Part shown: one piece after another, positions 1 through 8,674 of the stretch
Numbering within the stretch: position 1 is the first letter of the stretch
How the letters are laid out: the number at the start of each line of letters is the position of its first letter
Assembly (NCBI RefSeq): GCF_014170305.1
Contig: NZ_LZZT01000055.1
Coordinates: 1-35,463 of the forward strand
Direction of reading: 5' to 3'
Source: Achromobacter sp. UMC71
GTDB lineage: Bacteria > Pseudomonadota > Gammaproteobacteria > Burkholderiales > Burkholderiaceae_B
DNA: 35,463 nucleotides
Program-made: the position numbers and the translations under genes
Notes under the pieces: model-generated
Seen by the model: only the letters and a program-made list of their open reading frames with translations
Told to the model about the DNA's origin: nothing
The model's database searches: none

Positions 1-359
1 CCCGCGGCCCTCGAAGTAACCGCTACGGGCAGCCACAAGTGACGGCGGCGGGCGGAGTGGCTCTACAATGCGTGCGTGCAACGCCTTGCTGATTCCCCTT
101 CCCCGCTGAACCGTACGCTGCGGTGGCTGGGCGCGCCCGCCCAGCATTACCTGCGCATCGGCATCGCGCCAGCGTGCACCAACAGCGAGATCGCGATGCC
201 GATGCGCAGGTAATGCTGGGCGGGCGCGCCCAGCCACCGCAGCGTACGGTTCAGCGGGGAAGGGGAATCAGCAAGGCGTTGCACGCACGCATTGTAGAGC
301 CACTCCGCCCGCCGCCGTCACTTGTGGCTGCCCGTAGCGGTTACTTCGAGGGCCGCGGG
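1..359. repeat. Perfect 168-bp inverted repeat (1-168 / 192-359), 23-nt spacer
   Basis: Bases 1-168 are the exact reverse complement of 192-359; I checked pairing at the ends, the middle and the loop boundary. The spacer is 169-191. The right arm includes the last codons and stop of the ABC ATPase gene (341-359), so the left arm is a mirror copy of that gene's end. Perfect palindromes this long are normally unstable in bacteria, and the repeat begins at the window edge. I infer a fold-back or contig-end artefact rather than a biological terminator, but the sequence alone cannot decide. No gene is supported in 1-340. Confidence 0.95.
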
Positions 360-1429
360 AAGACCCAGACCTTGTTGGCCGGCAGGGCCAGGCGGCAGGG
401 GCCCGGCTCGCGGCCTTCGGGGCCGTAGGCGCGCAGCGCCAGGGTGTTGGCCGGATCCGCGTCAGGGGTGCGGAACAGATATTCCCAGCGGTCGCCCAGG
501 TACATGCTGGTCAGGAGCGGCATGTCCAGGTGGTTGCCGTCGGGATCGTCCGCCAGGCGGACCTGTTCGACCCGGATCACCGCGGTGGCGTCCTGGCCGG
601 CCGTCACGCCCTCGCCGGCCTTGCCCCACAGCGCCCAGCCGCGGCCTTCGATACGGGCCTGGCCGTCGCGCACTTCCGTGACCTTGCCGTCCAGGCGGTT
701 GTTGCTGCCCATGAACTCGGCGGTGAACAGGGTGGACGGCGAGCCGTACATTTCTTGCGGCGTGCCTTGCTGTTCGATCTTGCCGTTGTTCAGCAGCAGG
801 ATGCGGTCGGAAATGGCCATGGCTTCGCTCTGGTCATGCGTCACCATCAGGGCCGACAGCCCCAGGCGGATGATCAGTTCGCGCAGGAAGGCGCGGGCCT
901 CTTCGCGCAGCTTGGCGTCCAGGTTGGACAGCGGCTCGTCCAGCAGGATGACGGGCGGGCTGTACACCAGCGCCCGGCCGATGGCCACGCGCTGTTGCTG
1001 GCCGCCGGACAGCGCGTGCGGATGGCGGTGGCCCAGCTTGCCCAGGCCCAACTGGTCCAGCACGGCCTGCACGCGTTCACGCACTTCGGCGGACGGCGCC
1101 TTGCGCAGCTTCAGCGGGTAGGCCACGTTGTCGAACACGGTCTTGTGCGGCCACAGCGCGTAGGACTGGAACACCAGGCCCAGGTTGCGCTCTTCGGCCG
1201 GGATTTCCTTGCGGGCGCCGCCGTCGTAGACCACGCGGTCGCCGATGGTGATGCGGCCGCGCTTGGGGCCTTCCAGGCCCGCCACGGCGCGCAGCAGCGT
1301 GGTCTTGCCGCTGCCCGATGGGCCCAGCAGCGAAACCACCTCGCCTTGGCGCAGTTGCATGGACACGCCCTTGAGCACCGGGTTGTCGCCGTAATCCAGG
1401 TGCAGGTCTTCTACAGAAAGCTCAATCAT
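341..1429 (-). CDS. ABC importer ATPase (FbpC/PotA-like, with TOBE-type C-terminus)
   Basis: A 362-aa cytoplasmic ATPase that should energise the permease encoded just upstream. Visible motifs: Walker A GPSGSGKT (36-43), Q-loop Gln88, signature LSGGQQQR (140-147), Walker B VILLDEP (160-166) and H-loop His198 in MVTHDQSEAM. The C-terminal third, after about residue 235, fits the regulatory TOBE region of the iron/polyamine/phosphonate importer ATPases. The start codon overlaps the permease stop by 8 nt, indicating translational coupling. The nucleotide-binding domain does not reveal the substrate. Related importers carry ferric iron, sugar phosphates, phosphoglycerate or aminoethylphosphonate, so I give no gene symbol. 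Its final six codons lie inside the long inverted repeat at the window edge. Confidence 0.93.
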   Translation of the reverse strand: MIELSVEDLHLDYGDNPVLKGVSMQLRQGEVVSLLGPSGSGKTTLLRAVAGLEGPKRGRITIGDRVVYDGGARKEIPAEERNLGLVFQSYALWPHKTVFDNVAYPLKLRKAPSAEVRERVQAVLDQLGLGKLGHRHPHALSGGQQQRVAIGRALVYSPPVILLDEPLSNLDAKLREEARAFLRELIIRLGLSALMVTHDQSEAMAISDRILLLNNGKIEQQGTPQEMYGSPSTLFTAEFMGSNNRLDGKVTEVRDGQARIEGRGWALWGKAGEGVTAGQDATAVIRVEQVRLADDPDGNHLDMPLLTSMYLGDRWEYLFRTPDADPANTLALRAYGPEGREPGPCRLALPANKVWVFPRPSK

Positions 1430-3200
1430 GAAGTTTGACTCCGAATCGCAGGGCGATGCCCAGGCCGATCACGACCAGAACGATATTGATGAAGGAAAGC
1501 GCGGCCACGATGTCGATGGCGCCCGAGGCCCACAGCGACACCAGCATGGAGCCGATGGTCTCGGTGCCGGGCGACAACAGGTAGACGCCGGTGGAGTATT
1601 CACGCTCGAAAATCAGGAACATCAGCAGCCACGAACCGATCAGGCCGTACTTGGCCAGCGGCACGGTGACGTGGCGGGTGACCTGGCCGCGGCGCGCGCC
1701 GGCGCTGCGGGCGGCTTCTTCCAGCTCGGGACCGACTTGCAGCAGCGTCGACGAGATCAGGCGCAGGCCGTAGGCCATCCAGACCACCGTGTAGGCCAGC
1801 CACACGCTGAAGATGGTGCTGCGCATGGCGCGCAGCCATTCAATGAAGTTCTCGCGCAGCCATTCCGCGAACGGCAGGCCCGACAGCCAGCCGCCCAGGT
1901 CCGGGTCCAGCGCGTTGTCCAGCCACATCGGCACAAACAGGAACACCCACAGGAATGCCAGGCCCGCCAGCAGGCCGGGCACGGCCCGCGGCACCAGCAC
2001 GCTGTAGTCCATGAAGCGGGTGACGTTGTCCGGCTTGCGGTGCATCGCCAGGCCCACGAACATGTAGCACATCACCGCCAGCGCGCCGCCGAACACGCCG
2101 ATGGCCACCGAGTTCACGATGGCGCGCATCAGGTTCGGTTGCGCGAACACGGTGCGGAAGGCGTCCAGCGACAGCACGTCGAACAGCGACACGCCCATGC
2201 CCCAGTTGGACACGAACGCGCGCAGCAGCACGCCCATCAGCGGCACCACGATGGTGACCAGCAGCCAGAACGCCACCACGGCGCCCGCCACCCAGCGCCA
2301 CTTGCCCAGCGGCAGCGGACGGGCGCGCGAGGCCTTGCCCTTGACGGTGACAAAACGGTTGGCGGTGCGCATCAGGCGGCGCTGCAGCATGACCAGGGGA
2401 ATCGTCATGCAGATCAGCACCACGGCGACGGCGGCCATCAGGTGGTACGACGGGATGCCGAGCTTGTTGGTCAGCTTGTACAGGTAGGTGGCCAGCACCA
2501 GGTTGCCTTCCGGATCACCCAGCACCAGCACCAGGCCGAACACTTCCAAGCCCAGGAAGAACAGCAGAACGGTCGCGTACAGCATGGCCGGGCGCACCAT
2601 CGGCAGGCTGACCGACACCATCACGCGCAGCGGTGAGGCACCGGCCACGCGGGCCGCTTCCTCGACGTCGGAACCCATGCTGCGCAGGGCGGACGAGATG
2701 TACAGGTAGGCATGCGGCACGTGCGTCAGGCCGGCAATGATCACAATGCTGGTCAGCGAATACACGTTCCAGGGCACGAAGCCCAGCAGGTTCTGCGCCC
2801 AGATCGAGAAAAAGCCTACCGGACCGGCCGCGACCACGTAGCCGAAGCCAAGCACCATCGGCGACACGAACACCGGCACCAGGATCAGGGGCTCGATCCA
2901 GCGCCGGCCGGGCAGGTCGGTGCGGATCATCAGGAAGGCCAGCATGCCGCCCAGCGGGATGGCGATGATGGCCAGCCCGAAGGCCAGGATAAAGCCGCTT
3001 TTCAGCGCCTTGTAGAAATCAGGGTCCGCGAAGATGAAGCGGAACGCGTCCAGGCTGAAGACCTTGGACGGCGAGAAGAAGGGTGCGGACAGGAAGCTCT
3101 GGATGATGATGAACGACAGCGGCACGTAGATGGCCAAGGCTGTGATCAGCACCACCACGCCGCGCGGCAGGGACTGCCATTTTCTGCGCAATGACTGCAT
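1422..3200 (-). CDS. ABC importer permease, two fused membrane domains (FbpB-like)
   Basis: About 592 aa of strongly hydrophobic sequence forming the inner-membrane channel. Two copies of the permease EAA loop are visible: EEAARVAGASPLRVMVSVSL in the first half and EEAARSAGARRGQVTRHVTV in the second. One polypeptide therefore supplies both transmembrane halves, as in FbpB-type importers. I chose the ATG at 3200 (MQSLRRKW) over an in-frame start 51 bases upstream because an AGGA ribosome-binding sequence sits about 8 bases before it. The gene lies 171 bp downstream of the binding-protein gene, across a very GC-rich spacer with a GGCGGC-TT-GCCGCC hairpin (3305-3318). That hairpin could keep binding-protein mRNA more abundant than permease mRNA (inference). 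Confidence 0.92.
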   Translation of the reverse strand: MQSLRRKWQSLPRGVVVLITALAIYVPLSFIIIQSFLSAPFFSPSKVFSLDAFRFIFADPDFYKALKSGFILAFGLAIIAIPLGGMLAFLMIRTDLPGRRWIEPLILVPVFVSPMVLGFGYVVAAGPVGFFSIWAQNLLGFVPWNVYSLTSIVIIAGLTHVPHAYLYISSALRSMGSDVEEAARVAGASPLRVMVSVSLPMVRPAMLYATVLLFFLGLEVFGLVLVLGDPEGNLVLATYLYKLTNKLGIPSYHLMAAVAVVLICMTIPLVMLQRRLMRTANRFVTVKGKASRARPLPLGKWRWVAGAVVAFWLLVTIVVPLMGVLLRAFVSNWGMGVSLFDVLSLDAFRTVFAQPNLMRAIVNSVAIGVFGGALAVMCYMFVGLAMHRKPDNVTRFMDYSVLVPRAVPGLLAGLAFLWVFLFVPMWLDNALDPDLGGWLSGLPFAEWLRENFIEWLRAMRSTIFSVWLAYTVVWMAYGLRLISSTLLQVGPELEEAARSAGARRGQVTRHVTVPLAKYGLIGSWLLMFLIFEREYSTGVYLLSPGTETIGSMLVSLWASGAIDIVAALSFINIVLVVIGLGIALRFGVKLHD

Positions 3201-3371
3201 GGGGTAATCCTGTTGTGTCGATAGACGCGGGGGGCGCCCGCTGGCGATCACCCGCCGGCAATCACCCGAAGGCGAAAGTCCGGCCGGCGGGCGGCCTGGC
3301 GGGGGGCGGCTTGCCGCCTTCCCGCGTGCCGGCGGCCGCAGGCGCCGTGGCCTCCGGTGACGCCGGCGGCC

Positions 3372-4469
3372 TTACTTGCCTGCCGCGGCGCGCCAGTCCT
3401 TGATGAATTGCAGGCGCTTGTTCTGTTCCAGGTAGTCCAGCAGCGTTTCGTTGACCGGGATCGGCTTGAGCGAGGCGCCCAGCTTCTTGGTCATGCCGTC
3501 CACATCGTTGTCGCCTTCGATGTCGTCGCGCACTGAGGCCAGATCGGCCTGGTTGGCCATGATTTCCTGGCCCTTCTGCGACAGCAGGTAGTCCATCCAC
3601 AGCTTGGCCGCGTTGCGGTTCTTGGCCTTCTTGCTGATGAACGCCACGCGCGACAACACCAGCGCGTAATCGGTCGGGTAGGCCACGCCCAGCGACGGAT
3701 CGGACTTGGCGCGGGTTTCGGCGTACGAGCCCAGGATGTTGTAGCCGATCAGGTTTTCACCCGACGACACGCGTTCCATCATGGTGCCGGTGGACGACTG
3801 CACGATCAGGCCGCCCTTGGCGATGTCCTTGAGCGTGTCGAAGTACTTGGGGTCATTGGCCTTGTCCTGCACGGCCAGCATGAAGCCCACGGCCGACTTC
3901 TCGATGTCGTAGGTGGTGACCTTGTTCTTGAACTTGTCCGGCTGGCTGGCGATCAGCTTGGCCAGGGCGCCGTGCGTGGTCGGCACTTCGTTGGCGGGGA
4001 TCAGGCGCTTGTTGTAGATGAACACGGCCGGTTCGTAGGTCGTGCCGTAGGCCGAGTCTTTCCAGACGGCCCAGGCCGGCAGCTTGCCGATCTCGGGCGA
4101 CTTGTACTGCAGCGCGTAGTCGGTGGCCAGCTTCAGGGCCGAGTCCATCGACGAGCTCCAGACGATGTCGCCGCTGGTGCCGCCCGCTGCCTGTTCGCTG
4201 ATGTAGCGGTTGTACAGCTCGGTGCTGTTCATGTCGTTGTATTCGACCTTGACCCCCGGGTACAGCGCTTCGAAGCCCTTGATGATGGGGCCGGCGGCCT
4301 TGGTGTCGGTGGTCGAATAGATCACGACCTTGCCTTCCTTCTTGGCGCCGTCGAGGATCTTCTGGTAGTCGGCCGGGTAGCCCGCGGGCACGGATTGGGC
4401 GTAGGCGCTGCCGGCGGCGATGGCGAATGCGGCGGCGCAGGCGGCCGCCAGTCTGGACTTGGCAAGCAT
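3372..4469 (-). CDS. Periplasmic solute-binding protein of the ABC importer
   Basis: A 365-aa protein with a typical Sec signal peptide (MLAKSRLAAACAAAF..., predicted cleavage after SAYA, about residue 24). The mature part has the fold signature of FbpA/AfuA-like class II binding proteins: VVIYSTTD, GFEALYPGVKVEY, YGTTYEPAVFIYNK and IGYNILGSY. I cannot see a clear adjacent-tyrosine iron site, so automatic labels such as 'iron(III)-binding' should be treated cautiously; an organic anion or phosphorylated compound is equally possible. It is clearly homologous to the C-terminal domain of the sensor kinase encoded upstream (shared PSWAVW/PAWAVW, EPAV, SSVGYLM/SAVGFML and YNILGSYA blocks). It is the first gene of the transport operon, with a 173-bp gap upstream that probably holds its promoter. 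Confidence 0.92.
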   Translation of the reverse strand: MLAKSRLAAACAAAFAIAAGSAYAQSVPAGYPADYQKILDGAKKEGKVVIYSTTDTKAAGPIIKGFEALYPGVKVEYNDMNSTELYNRYISEQAAGGTSGDIVWSSSMDSALKLATDYALQYKSPEIGKLPAWAVWKDSAYGTTYEPAVFIYNKRLIPANEVPTTHGALAKLIASQPDKFKNKVTTYDIEKSAVGFMLAVQDKANDPKYFDTLKDIAKGGLIVQSSTGTMMERVSSGENLIGYNILGSYAETRAKSDPSLGVAYPTDYALVLSRVAFISKKAKNRNAAKLWMDYLLSQKGQEIMANQADLASVRDDIEGDNDVDGMTKKLGASLKPIPVNETLLDYLEQNKRLQFIKDWRAAAGK

Positions 4470-4531
4470 GGGTCTTGTCTCCGTTGGAATTAGTATCGAC
4501 AGGCGCTATGGCCTGCTCGGTCGCATCTTAG

Positions 4532-4557
4532 GTGTCGGCGTCTGTCGCCGTCCTGTC
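4532..4557 (-). promoter_or_regulatory. Triple direct repeat, candidate response-regulator site
   Basis: Upstream of the binding-protein gene, read on the minus strand, GACAG recurs as GACAGGACGGC / GACAGACGCC / GACACC with a period of 10-11 bases. Tandem half-sites one helical turn apart are the usual target of OmpR-family regulators, and such a regulator is encoded in the same cluster. The role is inferred from spacing and context only. Confidence 0.4.
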
Positions 4558-4606
4558 ATGGCGCGGCATGCTGAATAGGGGTAATCCCGGTATTGGGGGC
4601 CGGGCC

Positions 4607-4637
4607 GTCGTCACGGCAAGGCGCTATCCGTGACGAC
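4607..4637 (-). other. Hairpin just downstream of the sensor kinase gene
   Basis: GTCGTCACGG (4607-4616) pairs perfectly with CCGTGACGAC (4628-4637) across an 11-nt loop, starting 5 nt after the kinase stop. No T-run follows on the minus strand, so it is not a classical intrinsic terminator. It may protect or attenuate the transcript between the regulatory and transport genes. Confidence 0.5.
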
Positions 4638-4642
4638 CCGCC

Positions 4643-7138
4643 TCAGGGGCGTTCGGGCGTGTCGGTGACCAGCCGGATCCAGTTCTGCACGAAGCGCGAA
4701 TGGCGGCGTTGGTCCAGGCCCACCAGCAGCGCGGGCGACAGCACCACCGGCTGCACGATACCCTGCGAGCGCGCCAGCACCGCTTCCGAGGTCCAGCGCC
4801 CCGGCGTGTCTTCCATGATCGAGCCCAGCGCCGCGTGGCTGGACGCCACCTGCTGGCCGGCCGGCGACAGCAGCCAGTCCACCAGCGCGCGGCCCAGGTC
4901 CGGATTGGGCGCTTTGCGGGCGATCAGCACCGAGCGCGCCAGCACCAGCACGTAGTCCTGCGGGAACACGATGCCGATCTTGCTGCCCGCCGCCTGCCGC
5001 GACAGCGCATAGGACCCCAGGATGTTGTAGCCCAGGTCCATCTCGTCGTTCTCGATGGCGTCCAGCAGCTCGGCGCTGGTGGCCGACAGCCGCACGCCGA
5101 CCTGGCCGAAGGCGTTGGCCAGGCCCCAGAAATTGGATGACACCAGCTCGTCCTGTTCGGCCATCAGGTAGCCCACGCTGCTGCGCGAGATGTCGTAGGT
5201 GCCGACCCGCCCATGCAGCCGCGCGTGGTCGTGTTCCAGCGTGCGCAGCAGATCCTGGCGCGAGCGCGGCACGGTGGCCTCGGTGTAGCGCTTGGGGTTG
5301 TAGACGATCACAGCCGGCTCGAAGGTGAAGCCGTAGACCTCGTTGCGCCATACCGCCCATGACGGCAGCTTGGCCGCATAGGGCGAGGCGTAGCGCTGCG
5401 CGTAGCCGTCGTTGGCCAGGCGGATCTGCAGGTCCGAGGCCGAGCTCATCAGCACGTCCACGTCCGGCAACTGGTTGTCGATGGCGGCCTCGTACAGTTC
5501 GCGGCTGCCCATCTCGCGGTACACCACGGTGACGTCTGGCCGTTGCGCCTGGAAGCCCAGGATCAGCGGCGCCACCACCGGCGTATCGGTGGGCCCGGCG
5601 ATGGTCAGCACGCGCGACGACGGCTGCGGCGCCGGATAGCGGGTGACGATTTCCGGAATGTCCGCCGCGCGCACGTCGGCGGGCGGCGCCAGCCACAGCA
5701 GCATCGCCGCGCCCGCGGCGCCCAGCCAGCCGGCCAGCGTGCGGCCGACGTAGCCGCTGCGTTGGCGCGCCAACGGCAGGATCACGCGCGCCATCAGGCC
5801 GCCGCCCGGGCGGTCCTGCAGCCACAGCGAGCCGCCATGCGCCACGGCGACCGAACGCACGATGGCCAGGCCCAGGCCCGAGCCCGGCTGCGATTCTCCG
5901 GTGCGGCCGCGGGTGAAGCGTTGCTGCACGGCATCTTTTTCGTCATCGGCGATGCCCGGCCCGCGGTCGGACACCGTCAGCGCCACCCGGTACCCCGCCA
6001 CGGGCGTGGCCTGGATATCCACCGTGCCATCCGGCGCATAGCGCAGCGCGTTGTCCACCAGGTTGCGCAGCATTTCCCGCAGGGCCACGCGATCGCCCGC
6101 GATACGGGCGCGCCGCACCTGCGGCGCGATTTCGATGCGCAGCCGCTGCGCTTCCAGCGGCCCGATCCGCCGGCGGGTCTCGTTGATGGTCTCGGCCACG
6201 CCCACCGGCGCGCGCGAGCCCTTGCCCAGCCGGTGTGTGATGGTCGCGTCCATCAGCAGCTGGTTGATGAGCTGGCTGGCGTGCGTGGCATTCAAATGGA
6301 TGCGGCCCAGGCGCTCGTGCAGGCGCTTGGGATCGGTTTCGTCCAGCGCCACTTCGGCCTGTGCCCGCAGCGAGGCCAGCGGCGTGCGCACCTGGTGCGC
6401 CGCGTCGGCCACCAGGGTGTTCAAGGTATCCATCAGGCCGGACAGCCGCTGCATGAAGGCGTTCAGCGCCTCCACCAGCCGCCGCACTTCGGTCGGCACC
6501 GGCGTCACCAACGGAGCCAGATCATCCGGCGCCCGCCGCCGCAATTCACGTTCCACCACCGCCAGCGGCGCAAACGCCCGTTGCACCCCGAACCACAACA
6601 GGCCCAGCGCCACCAGCGAGACCACCACCAGCGGCAGCACGCTGCGTCCCAATATCTCGTCGGCCAGCTCTTCTCGCGACCCCAGCGTTTCCGCCACCCG
6701 CACCGTGACCCAGCCCGCGTGCTGGCTGGCCGACACCAGCCGGCCCACGGTCGCCACGCGCACGGGTTCGTCGTGATAGGTGAGGTAGGTGAACACCGGC
6801 GTGGCCGACTGCGCCAGCGGCAAGCCCGGCGCCAGATCGCCATAACCCGTGATCAGGCGGCCATTGGAGGTGCGCGCTTCATAGAACACCCGCTCGCTGC
6901 CCGACAGCATCGCCAGCGACGACACCGGCGGTTCCACCGTGACGCCGTTGTCCTCGATCTGGACCGACCCGGCAATGGTCAGCGCCGACGCCGCCAGCAA
7001 CCGGTCAAACGCCTGCTCCGCTGCCCTTTGGGCATAACCGCGCAAGAAAAACACCAGCCCCAGCAACGCGCAGGCCAGGAGCACCGCGCCCAGCGTGAAG
7101 ACGCGGCGGCGGATCGAAAAGCTGTCAGGCGTGTTCAT
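4643..7138 (-). CDS. Sensor histidine kinase fused to a C-terminal periplasmic solute-binding domain
   Basis: 831 aa, about twice the length of a normal TctE/QseC-type kinase. Order of parts: TM1 (about 14-33), periplasmic segment (34-166), TM2 (about 167-185), DHp domain with phospho-acceptor His248 in AAHQVRTPLASL, ATPase domain with N-box Asn359/Asn363, DRGPGIAD (391-398) and GSGLGLAI (419-426). A third hydrophobic segment (about 466-484) follows, ending in a signal-peptide-like AAD. Residues about 494-831 then form a complete binding-protein domain homologous to the neighbouring transporter binding protein. The predicted topology places this domain in the periplasm, tethered to the kinase. 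I infer that it senses the same or a related ligand. The start overlaps the regulator gene by 14 nt. Confidence 0.93.
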   Translation of the reverse strand: MNTPDSFSIRRRVFTLGAVLLACALLGLVFFLRGYAQRAAEQAFDRLLAASALTIAGSVQIEDNGVTVEPPVSSLAMLSGSERVFYEARTSNGRLITGYGDLAPGLPLAQSATPVFTYLTYHDEPVRVATVGRLVSASQHAGWVTVRVAETLGSREELADEILGRSVLPLVVVSLVALGLLWFGVQRAFAPLAVVERELRRRAPDDLAPLVTPVPTEVRRLVEALNAFMQRLSGLMDTLNTLVADAAHQVRTPLASLRAQAEVALDETDPKRLHERLGRIHLNATHASQLINQLLMDATITHRLGKGSRAPVGVAETINETRRRIGPLEAQRLRIEIAPQVRRARIAGDRVALREMLRNLVDNALRYAPDGTVDIQATPVAGYRVALTVSDRGPGIADDEKDAVQQRFTRGRTGESQPGSGLGLAIVRSVAVAHGGSLWLQDRPGGGLMARVILPLARQRSGYVGRTLAGWLGAAGAAMLLWLAPPADVRAADIPEIVTRYPAPQPSSRVLTIAGPTDTPVVAPLILGFQAQRPDVTVVYREMGSRELYEAAIDNQLPDVDVLMSSASDLQIRLANDGYAQRYASPYAAKLPSWAVWRNEVYGFTFEPAVIVYNPKRYTEATVPRSRQDLLRTLEHDHARLHGRVGTYDISRSSVGYLMAEQDELVSSNFWGLANAFGQVGVRLSATSAELLDAIENDEMDLGYNILGSYALSRQAAGSKIGIVFPQDYVLVLARSVLIARKAPNPDLGRALVDWLLSPAGQQVASSHAALGSIMEDTPGRWTSEAVLARSQGIVQPVVLSPALLVGLDQRRHSRFVQNWIRLVTDTPERP

Positions 7139-7796
7139 GGCTGCGGGCCTGATACCCCACGCCGCGTACGGTGACGATGTCGATGGACGCGCCCGCCAGC
7201 TTCTTGCGCAGCCGCGAAATCAGCAACTCCAGCGCATTGAGCGAGCCATCGTCCAGATCAAACAGCTGGTTCATCAACCGCTCCTTGGCCACGGTCTGCC
7301 CCAACTTGCCCAGCAATATCTCCAGCAGCCGGAATTCGCGCCGCCCCAGTTCCAGCGGCGCGCCGGACAGCATCACATGCCGGTTGGCCAGGTCCAGGCT
7401 CAGGTTGCCATAGGTGGTCACGCTGCTAGTCTGCCCCGCCGGCCGCCGCAACAGTGCCCGCAAGCGGGCTTCCAGCTCGCGCAGGTCAAAAGGCTTGACG
7501 AGGTAATCGTCTGCCCCCAGGTCAAGCATGTCGATTTTGTCTTCGATTTCAGACCGGGCGGTCACGACCAGCACCGGCGCCTCCAGCCCCGCCGCCCGCA
7601 ATTCACGAATGACGGTGAACCCGTCCTTGCCCGGCAGGTTGATGTCCAGCACCAACGCATCCCAAGTCTCGTCCAGCCCCCACCGCAACGCCTCCAGCCC
7701 ATTGCGCACCCATTGCACGCTATGGCCGGCCGAGCGCAGTTTGCTTTCCACGGCATCGCCCAGGTCAAGGTTGTCCTCGACCAGCAAAATGCGCAT
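7125..7796 (-). CDS. OmpR-family response regulator (TctD-like)
   Basis: 223 aa from the ATG at 7796, chosen because MRILLVEDN is the canonical beginning of a receiver domain and GGAG lies about 9 bases upstream; a longer in-frame reading to 7916 would add an atypical tail. Receiver residues Glu7/Asp8, phospho-acceptor Asp51 (LVLDINLPGKDG) and Lys101 (LVKPFDL) are present. The C-terminal half is a winged-helix DNA-binding domain ending in VRGVGYQA. It is the partner of the overlapping kinase gene and the likely regulator of the downstream importer genes. A hairpin repeat element lies 88 bp upstream of its start codon. Confidence 0.93.
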   Translation of the reverse strand: MRILLVEDNLDLGDAVESKLRSAGHSVQWVRNGLEALRWGLDETWDALVLDINLPGKDGFTVIRELRAAGLEAPVLVVTARSEIEDKIDMLDLGADDYLVKPFDLRELEARLRALLRRPAGQTSSVTTYGNLSLDLANRHVMLSGAPLELGRREFRLLEILLGKLGQTVAKERLMNQLFDLDDGSLNALELLISRLRKKLAGASIDIVTVRGVGYQARSHEHA

Positions 7797-7883
7797 GTCT
7801 GTTCTCCAATGTTGTTGTGGTTTTTGGGGGGAGTTTAACGGGAGGCTGTTTGTTTTTGGGACGCTGTTGTTCTCGAGGCCGCC

Positions 7884-8037
7884 CGCGGCGTTGGCGGTCT
7901 CCCGTGCGCGGGGCAACGATTGCGGTCCGGAGCCTTCGCTCCGGACTTCCCCCTCGTCATCTTCGTCCGCCTTCGGCTCCCTTCAGATTCCCTCGGGCGC
8001 ATCGACGCCCCGCGCACGGGAGACCGCCAACGCCGCG
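7884..8037 (+). repeat. Hairpin repeat element, copy 1 (conserved core, private arms)
   Basis: 31-bp perfect inverted arms (7884-7914 and 8007-8037) enclose a 92-nt core (7915-8006). The core begins aCGATTGCGGTCCGG, contains the stem GTCCGGAG-CCTTCG-CTCCGGAC (7925-7946), the segment GCCTTCGGC, and ends GATTCCCTCGGGCGCATC. The core is shared with copies at 8675-8839 and 35218-35382, but the arm sequence is not. I do not recognise a named element. Confidence 0.9.
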
Positions 8038-8320
8038 AGCTCCACTGCGGCATCTTGACCGCCGCCGGGGCGGACAGCGTGCTTGGCATTCTTGGGGAAC
8101 GTCCCGGCGGCAATGGAAGATCTTGCGGGGACGCCAAAAGCGGCCGCGCGGGCGGCCTTCTTTGGCCTATGGGTGGTGGTCGGTTGGAGGGTGAGTCGCA
8201 AGAAAGGGGGAGTGCGACTCGGGGTGGGGGGAAGAGAAAAACAAGCGCGGTCGGTGGAGGGTGTGAGCGATGAACCGGCGGCCCCGCAAACGAGCACTGG
8301 TAGGTACGGGTTCGGGCGCT

Positions 8321-8426
8321 TCAGAAAAGCGCTGTTCGGCGAGAATCCCTGTCCATCAGGAAGGCGCTATTCGGCAAGAGCCCCAGCCCTCTCAGAAAAG
8401 TGCTATTCGGCAAGTACCCCGGCCCC
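8321..8426. repeat. Three-unit tandem repeat, period 35-36 bp
   Basis: Units start at 8321, 8356 and 8392. Each begins TCAGAAAAG or TCAGGAAGG, continues GCGCT/GTGCT-A/G-TTCGGC-A/G-AG and ends in a C-rich segment. The units are diverged rather than identical. The 35-36-bp period is not a multiple of three throughout, which argues against a coding repeat. Function unknown. Confidence 0.75.
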
Positions 8427-8674
8427 CACAAAGATGGGCGGCGCGCCGCCGCCCTTCAAACGCAAACCACTCATCATCGCGCCGCCCATCGCCGCCCACC
8501 CCAAAATGCGGAAGGCACCAAGCAAGCAACTGATGAAAAGCGCGCAAGCGTCATCAAGCAAACCAAGACACCGCGTAAGCCGCTGGCGGCCGCCCGCGCG
8601 GCCGTCATCGGCGGGCAGCAGCAAATTCGCCCCTGACCACGGCTCTAACAGCGCGTCAAACCAAGATGAACGTA

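Noticed and set aside
1..359. Left-edge palindrome as a fourth copy of the hairpin repeat
   Set aside because: Its 23-nt spacer and arms contain none of the conserved core (no CGATTGCGGTCCGG or GGGCGCATC), and the arms are five times longer.
8321..8426. CRISPR array
   Set aside because: Only three diverged units directly abutting, with no constant-repeat/variable-spacer pattern and no cas genes.
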